Shown here one piece after another: positions 58,238 through 64,000 of a stretch of 64,000 nucleotides of DNA; positions within the stretch are counted from its first letter, which is position 1; every line of letters starts with the position of its first letter. A program made the position numbers and the translations under genes. The notes below the pieces were generated by a model. That model was given only the letters and a program-made list of their open reading frames with translations, searched no databases and was not told the origin of the DNA. This DNA is from Adineta steineri (Eukaryota; Rotifera; Eurotatoria; Adinetida; Adinetidae), in NCBI GenBank assembly GCA_905250115.1, contig CAJNOI010000169.1:21940-85939 (forward strand). The letters run 5' to 3'.

Positions 58238-61214
58238 GACGAACACCTGTAATGTACGTAGAAGTGAAAGTAAGTTAGATCTTATTTTGTTTTAGTATCT
58301 GAAGTTGAGATAAAACTTCTACAATTCTACTCACTTATTAGAAGTAACAAAGACAATATCTATAATCTACATAGATGATTCAAAGAACTCATAACACCAA
58401 ACAAATTAAAACAGATCATGCAATCAGAAGAACTGAATGTATAGATGAGAGTGTGTGTAACTTTCTCTTCATCAACATCCATTCCTATACTTCTTATGCC
58501 CTTTATACTACTTATTGTTGATTTAGTTATAAACACATTTTTTCAAAAGACGAAGTTTCTCATTATACCATAGATTTCATTTGTTTTTATTATAGTGCTG
58601 TACACTTACCTCCGAATGAATGTGTCAAATGTTGTAAGTAAAACCAACTTCCAAATAGTGTTGTAGCTGGTAGCTGGTAGCTGGTTTGTAGACTATTTTA
58701 TTTTACGGTCGTATGTGTTGAAACAAGAGAACTGTTCAATGTTATATAGAGATACTGAGAGAAGACGAGAGAAAAAAATAAGAGAAAAAGAAAAAAGAGA
58801 AGCTTTATTCGTTGCTTTTTATCAGTAGTTCCTACGTGATAGAAACATTGATGTATATGATAGATGAATAATGAAACGAGAAGAAGAATATAATATCAAT
58901 CGTTCGATCATACTTATAATAGAAATCGTGTCGAATGTATTCTCAAATGTCCAGAGAAACAAACGAATTATTTTTATAGATTTACTAAAGAAAAACTAAC
59001 CTTGAAATGAGTGATTAAAGTAATGTAGGAAAATATTTAACAGGAAATAATATCTTCAGAAAAATTTTCAAAAGTAATTAAATAAACAATCTGAAAACTA
59101 TTAGTAATTACCATAGAAAAAAATGTTTGATTTATTTTTCTATAAATTATTCTTTTCATCAACAGAATTAAAGTTAATAAGTAAAAAGTATTATATTCAT
59201 ATTAAATATAAAATTTAATTTCCTAGAATTATCATCTGATCATAAATCGATTATGATAAATTGTTAGTATTCACTTATTGATACAGGGTAATATATTATT
59301 ACATTTCACCACAGATGAAACGATATTTTCATTTGATTAATTTGATAAAGTAAAAAGAATATTTGACAAAAATAAAACGTTTTATCTGTAAATCATCATT
59401 TTAAAGATTGATGAAGAATAATAATAACTAGATTCATATATGTTTATCATTATTTATTGAGTAGAATTAAATCATAGTTAGAAAAGCTATATCTTTCGAT
59501 GATAACAATGATTAATATTATTATTTATCTAACTGAGTTAAGATTTTTCATTAAAGAATTTCTTGTCTATAATACAAATCTATAGTGGCAATATTTACTC
59601 GAAAAGAAACGTGATAGTTTGAAATTTGTTTTGATTTCGAATAGGTTCAAATCTATGATTTTCATCATACAATTTTACATCGATTAGATAAAATAAAATG
59701 TATATTCTTTCTTTGCAATCACACTTGAGAGAGAAATAATTACATTTTTTTTCTAAGAAAATCTTATTACTAATTAGTTCTACTTCAAATGTTTTTAAAA
59801 AAATGATGAAACAGTACGAAATCATATTATACAGTAAATTTGAAGTTTTTTATTTACCAAGAAGAATATCATGCTTTTCTACTTGTTTGATAATGAATAT
59901 GTGAGCCAGTAAAAAAATATATTATTTGAAAATAAATGTTGAAAGAGGAAATTATTTTAAAGAAGAACTAATTATTTTTCATAGAATACTATTATTAAAT
60001 AAATATATTAATATTTTATAAAAAATAATTAGTGTTTCGAATGATATTACACAACTGAAATTTCAGAATAGATATTTATATCTCGAAAAGTAATTTTTTC
60101 GGAGCAATCACTCATACTCAGAAGAAATTAAACAAGCTTTTCTGATAGAATGTAAGAAATATCTTCAGTTTTGTTGAGGAAGAACAAGAATATTCTATGT
60201 TTGAGAGAAAAATAGAAAATAATATCTTCAATATCCATTGTTAAGGATGAGTGTGATCAGAGAAAGATATTTATCTACATTTCGCCACACCCATTTTTAA
60301 GACGCGAGGGACGTTATCCTTTTCATCTTTCATCTACATCGTTTGATTTTAGGATCGAGATTAATTTAAATCAGAGAAATGATTCTATTCTTTTACTGTA
60401 TAGTTGCTGGGTGAATATGAGACATGTGTTATATTTAATCCACATGCACTGTCGTCCATTGCTAACGATGGCAGTATTGAAATTTTGGACAGGAAAAAAA
60501 CATACGTCGAATCTGCCGTGGAACGTATTATTTCGAAATAATGAATGCTGCAACTATCTTGAGGATGTGGATATAGAGAAGAAGAAAAAGCCATATCCAG
60601 CTTTGTTTTATTTTATTTGATGATGAAAACAACTTATAATTGATTCAGATGTAAGGATCTGTTGCTTATCTACATCCTTGCTCATCCTCAATAATAATGT
60701 TTACCTATAAATTATTTTAAAACGTCCAAGTTACGCCAAATATGTTTGATTAAACGATTTTAGAGAAAATAATTGACAGATGTAGGAACTAGTTGTAAAA
60801 AATGTTTGTTTAATTTTACTGAGTAACAAAGAATTCTCTTTCGATTATTGAGAAGAGACAATATATGAAAATATTATTTATATTTGTCATTTCTAATGAA
60901 ATAATTTTACAAACGCATAACTATATAATTCAACATTAAACAAACAATACTGCCTATTTTCATTGATTTTTTTTGGTTTGAAAAAAACGTAATTAAAAAT
61001 CGAGATTGAGAATAATATTTTATTCATTCACTTCAAATGAGTTATTTGTACGCATGTATTATTTCACTTGTTTCATATGAGATTGCATTTAACAAGATTC
61101 CTTTATTATTATTATTATTATTATAAAGGTATGATGTGTATATGATTTTGTTAATGCAATTTTCATGAAATGAAATATTCATTCAATAGAAAAATAGAAA
61201 ATTACATATCGACA
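58238..61214. other. Divergent intergenic region with duplicated segment
   Basis: Contains three tandem GTAGCTG(GTA)-like units near 58665-58690, the second copy of the duplicated segment (59653-60236), a weak telomere-like end (60243-60303) and an ATT microsatellite near 61100-61125. Short frames near 60371-60620 on both strands overlap each other and are not supported. Confidence 0.5.
59653..60236 (+). repeat. Dispersed segment, copy 2
   Basis: Same orientation as 43398-43946, 16 kb away. Has two extra insertions of about 30-45 bases near 60128 and 60185. Like copy 1 it ends beside a CACACCC-type tract. Confidence 0.8.
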
Positions 61215-63641
61215 ATGGCTAAAGTAACTCGTATTAGTAAAATACAGTTGAATAATGAATTTGGAAGGGTAAATTAATAGAATTATTTTGAGAATTTTTA
61301 CTACTTTTGAAAAGAATAGAACACATCCTATGAATCTACAGATAATCAAACAAACATTGAAATTCAACCATATGGATGTACAAATAATGTAAGTAACTTT
61401 CTTATAAATTTATAATCAACAACATATGTTGTTCATATTCTAAAAGAAATCTCTCATATTTAAGAATGTCAGACGTACTAATGTCATCGTACAACGATTG
61501 TCACATCAATGTGCTAGTCGAGTAATGCCGGATAATATCCAGGTAAGTCATTTAAGACAAAACTAAAAGTTCGAGACATACATTATGTGCAGGCGATTTT
61601 ATTTTCGACTTGAGTAAATAGATTAAAATGGTGACTGATTATATTTTAGCGAATATCATCCAGCATAAATAAAACAAATACATTGGATTTTTCAAACGAC
61701 AGATTTCCAGGAACATATAAAAAGGAACGAGTAACTCGTCGTCGGCGAAAGTACGTTTTTGTATGAAATTTCTTTGATTATATTCTCTTCTCNNNNNNNN
61801 NNNNNNNNNNNNNNNNNNNNNNNNNNNNNNNNNNNNNNNNNNNNNNNNNNNNNNNNNNNNNNNNNNNNNNNNNNNNNNNNNNNNNNNNNNNNCGAAAGTA
61901 CGTTTTTGTATGAAATTTCTTTGATTATATTCTCTTCTCGTTTGTTTAGATACCGTGAACTTCCATGGTTAAAATTGTGTTGTTGTTGTTGCCTAATATG
62001 CATGATTCTTCTACTTATTGGATTAATTGCTGCTCTTTTTTCTATGCATTCTTCTAAAGGTATACACATATTTTTTTTGATCTTCAAAGGAAACTACGTA
62101 ATTATAGATACAAATTGCTTTTTAGTAACTACATTAATGATAAAATCAAATTTATTGGAAAAACCTCCAGTAAAATCACAGCCAATAAACCCTTTAAAAT
62201 AGCAAAAAATAATGAATAGAATATCTATCAATCTCATAGTTTTTAAATACAAGTACAATTAATTCGTATTTTCACATTTTAAATTTAGTTCAAGAGATTC
62301 GTATAGGAAATTTATTATCGTACTAGTGCTAATTAAAAATATCTTTTTATAATCGAAGATCACATTTGTTCGTATATTTTTCTCTAAATATTTAACTCAA
62401 TATGAGAAAATGTGCATATTTATTCAAAGTTAAAATATTTCTTTTTCCATTTTTTAACAATGTATTTTATTTCACTAGCTACACTTTCCACTACAACTAC
62501 TACTACTACTACTACTGTATTTGTTGCCACTATTACAGCAACAGAAACTACAACAGTCATAACGACATCTACTACACCTACAACAGCGTTCACTACAGAC
62601 ATAACAACATCCATTTCTGTTTCCACAACATTATCCACGATTTCTACCCCGTCTACAGCTACAGTTACAAGAACTACAACTACAACCACAATAAGTTTGT
62701 TCTCTATGACAGAATGTTTAATTAATCTAAATAATGTGCTGTAGTTTAATTACTACGTAGAAACTTTCTATTGTAGATAAAAAAAATGATAGGATTATGA
62801 TAGAAACCTTGTTCATTTTCAATAGATAGATGATTGAATATATTTTACTGTTGACTTAGAGAAAGATAATTGTTTCAAAGTACATATCAATAGATACAAA
62901 TCTTGAGTTCATACTTTATTAATACTAATTGAATTGTATTTAAGACATTTAACATAAACGAGAGTTTCAATAAATTACAAATGATTTATTTTATTGTGAT
63001 ATTTTTAATAACTCATTGTTCATTTAGTATCTAAGTCCAATTGGTTGACAAACGGTGATGGAGAAACGGGACCATGCGAATCAGCTGGCGGTAGTACACC
63101 TCCAACGGGATGGTCCTATAATGGAACAATTACACAAGTATATTATAACAATACTTATGCTGATCAATTATCCACAAATTCAGGACCAAAGTAAAGCCAG
63201 AAATACAGAAATAGTATCATATAAATTTTTTTTTGTAGTAATCGTGGAAATTGTTATTTCTATGGTGGTCCATCAGGATCAGTCACATCGATGTGGCAGT
63301 ATGTAAATATGAGCAATTCAATCAATCCTGTTCTTATTGATAATCAAACAGTTTATTTTAATTTCTCAGCATGGCTCGGTGGCTACGGAAGTCAAACTGA
63401 CTATGCACAAGTCTCATTGACATTTATAAATCAAGCCAATCAACAAGGGGGTAGTACTACGACTCTTGGACCAGTGACACACACACAACGATCAGACATA
63501 ACGTCATTACTCTTTCAACAAGCTACAGGACTTGTACCTGTAGGTGGTCGCTCTCTCCTTGTGACAGTCACCATAACTCGTTTTTCTGGAACGGCTAATG
63601 ATGGTGATGTCGATAATATTGCTCTCTACTTATATCAATAA
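61215..63641 (+). CDS. Type II membrane protein with Thr-rich stalk and bacterial-type galactose-binding-like domain
   Basis: Eight exons: 61215-61268, 61320-61388, 61465-61542, 61650-61750, 61950-62059, 62479-62694, 63028-63190, 63239-63641; GT-AG with consistent phases; 397 aa. Start MAKVTRISKIQLNNEFGR. A cytoplasmic tail of about 100 residues ends RRRRKYRELPWLKL, then CCCCCLICMILLLIGLIAAL as membrane helix with a five-Cys run, a likely palmitoylation site. Next a Thr stalk of about 70 residues, probably O-glycosylated. The C-terminal about 185 residues (SNWLTNGDGETGP, GWSYNG, NCYFYGG, VNFSAWLGGY-like FNFSAWLGGYGSQTDYA, LGPVTHTQRSD, NDGDVDNIALYL) match a secreted carbohydrate-binding domain common in actinobacteria and similar bacteria. 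An adhesive or glycan-binding surface protein is likely. The fourth intron holds a 100-N gap. Confidence 0.82.
61793..61892. other. Assembly gap (100 N) with duplicated 47-base flanks
   Basis: Exactly 100 Ns. The 47 bases before it (61746-61792, CGAAAGTACGTTTTTGTATG ...) are identical to the 47 after it (61893-61939). The contigs therefore overlap and were not merged; probably no sequence is missing. Confidence 0.95.
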
Positions 63642-64000
63642 CTAATCAATTTAAATAATTTAATAATATGTCCATCATTCGTAAACTCATATTTTATAAC
63701 GATATCAGATAGATATACACTTCTTTATTAAGAAACAGCCATGTAGTTTTACAAGTTATTCAAATACATTTATTTCACTTCGCGACAAGAAATCTTATAA
63801 TTCTTTAGCAGTAACTGAAATATTTTAGAAAGTCCCCGTGTCTATTTACTTTTTCAGACAATAAATAACCATAATCTTCACTTTACACCAGTAGATAGCC
63901 GAGAAAAATCTTTCGTGTCACCTTGACAGTGAAGATAAGGATTAGTGTGAAGCATTTCTATATGTACATTTACATCACACACTCTAATATTTTGCATCCT
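63642..64000. other. 3' flank, nothing recognised
   Basis: AT-rich end of window after the stop of the galactose-binding-like gene. No exon or repeat identified. Confidence 0.5.

Noticed and set aside
61692..62202. Frames with runs of X on both strands
   Set aside because: They read through the 100-N gap and its duplicated flanks; only the part at 61950-62059 (+) is a real exon.
62402..62744. Alternative Tyr/Asn/His-rich and Val-rich frames over the Thr stalk
   Set aside because: They are shadows of the Thr-rich exon 62479-62694 in other frames.
1..64000. CRISPR arrays, bacterial operons, rRNA genes
   Set aside because: Spliced eukaryotic genes throughout; tandem repeats present are protein-coding or transposon-derived.

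Overview
The window looks like nuclear DNA of a bdelloid rotifer (Adineta/Rotaria-type). It is AT-rich, most genes carry many short GT-AG introns (about 45-70 bases), and degenerate TGTGGG/CCCACA tracts are scattered through it; TGTGGG is the telomeric repeat reported for bdelloids. Gene content is a bdelloid-like mix: metazoan families (polycystin, rhodopsin-like GPCR, nuclear receptor, carotenoid oxygenase), rotifer-expanded families (NHL propeller, FG-GAP secreted protein, two-pass Cys-rich membrane proteins), and several nearly intronless genes whose relatives are mostly bacterial, algal or fungal. The organism assignment is inference; no alignment could be run.

Layout. 1-1300 (-): start of a type II-like membrane protein with a Thr/Pro stalk, running off the left edge. 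3339-15180 (-): one polycystin-1-like gene that I could join as 30 exons in consistent phase (predicted 2,506 aa: signal peptide, rotifer-type ectodomain, REJ, GPS, PLAT, polycystin channel). 16.4 kb: Helitron helicase relic. 17519-18033 (+): small secreted Cys-rich protein. 19960-21130 (+): GPCR, flanked by two copies of a dispersed repeat. 22166-22966 (+): intronless multi-pass membrane protein. 23491-25302 (+): intronless full-length CMAH-like gene. 25804-26508 (-): repeat-containing Tyr/Pro/Cys protein. 27277-28205 (+): sugar isomerase-like TIM barrel. 29470-30718 (+): nuclear receptor. 31637-33923 (-): F-box/LRR-like protein. 35692-36621 (+): DUF3431-like. 37645-39366 (-): carotenoid oxygenase. 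40691-42002 (-): membrane-anchored NHL propeller. 44800-47077 (+): PAN/FG-GAP secreted protein. 47.1-50.3 kb: gene-poor, with a tRNA-like relic and a complete 374-bp TIR element. 50366-58237 (-): three tandem modules of a two-pass Cys-rich membrane family that join in phase into one possible 1,408-aa protein. 61215-63641 (+): membrane protein with Thr-rich stalk and a bacterial-type carbohydrate-binding domain, containing an artefactual assembly gap.

No operons of bacterial type, CRISPR arrays or phage are present. The clearest unusual items are the CMAH-like gene in a protostome with a changed metal-motif region, the triplicated membrane locus, a set of small terminal-inverted-repeat elements sitting in the enlarged introns of the polycystin gene, and internal telomere-like palindromes.
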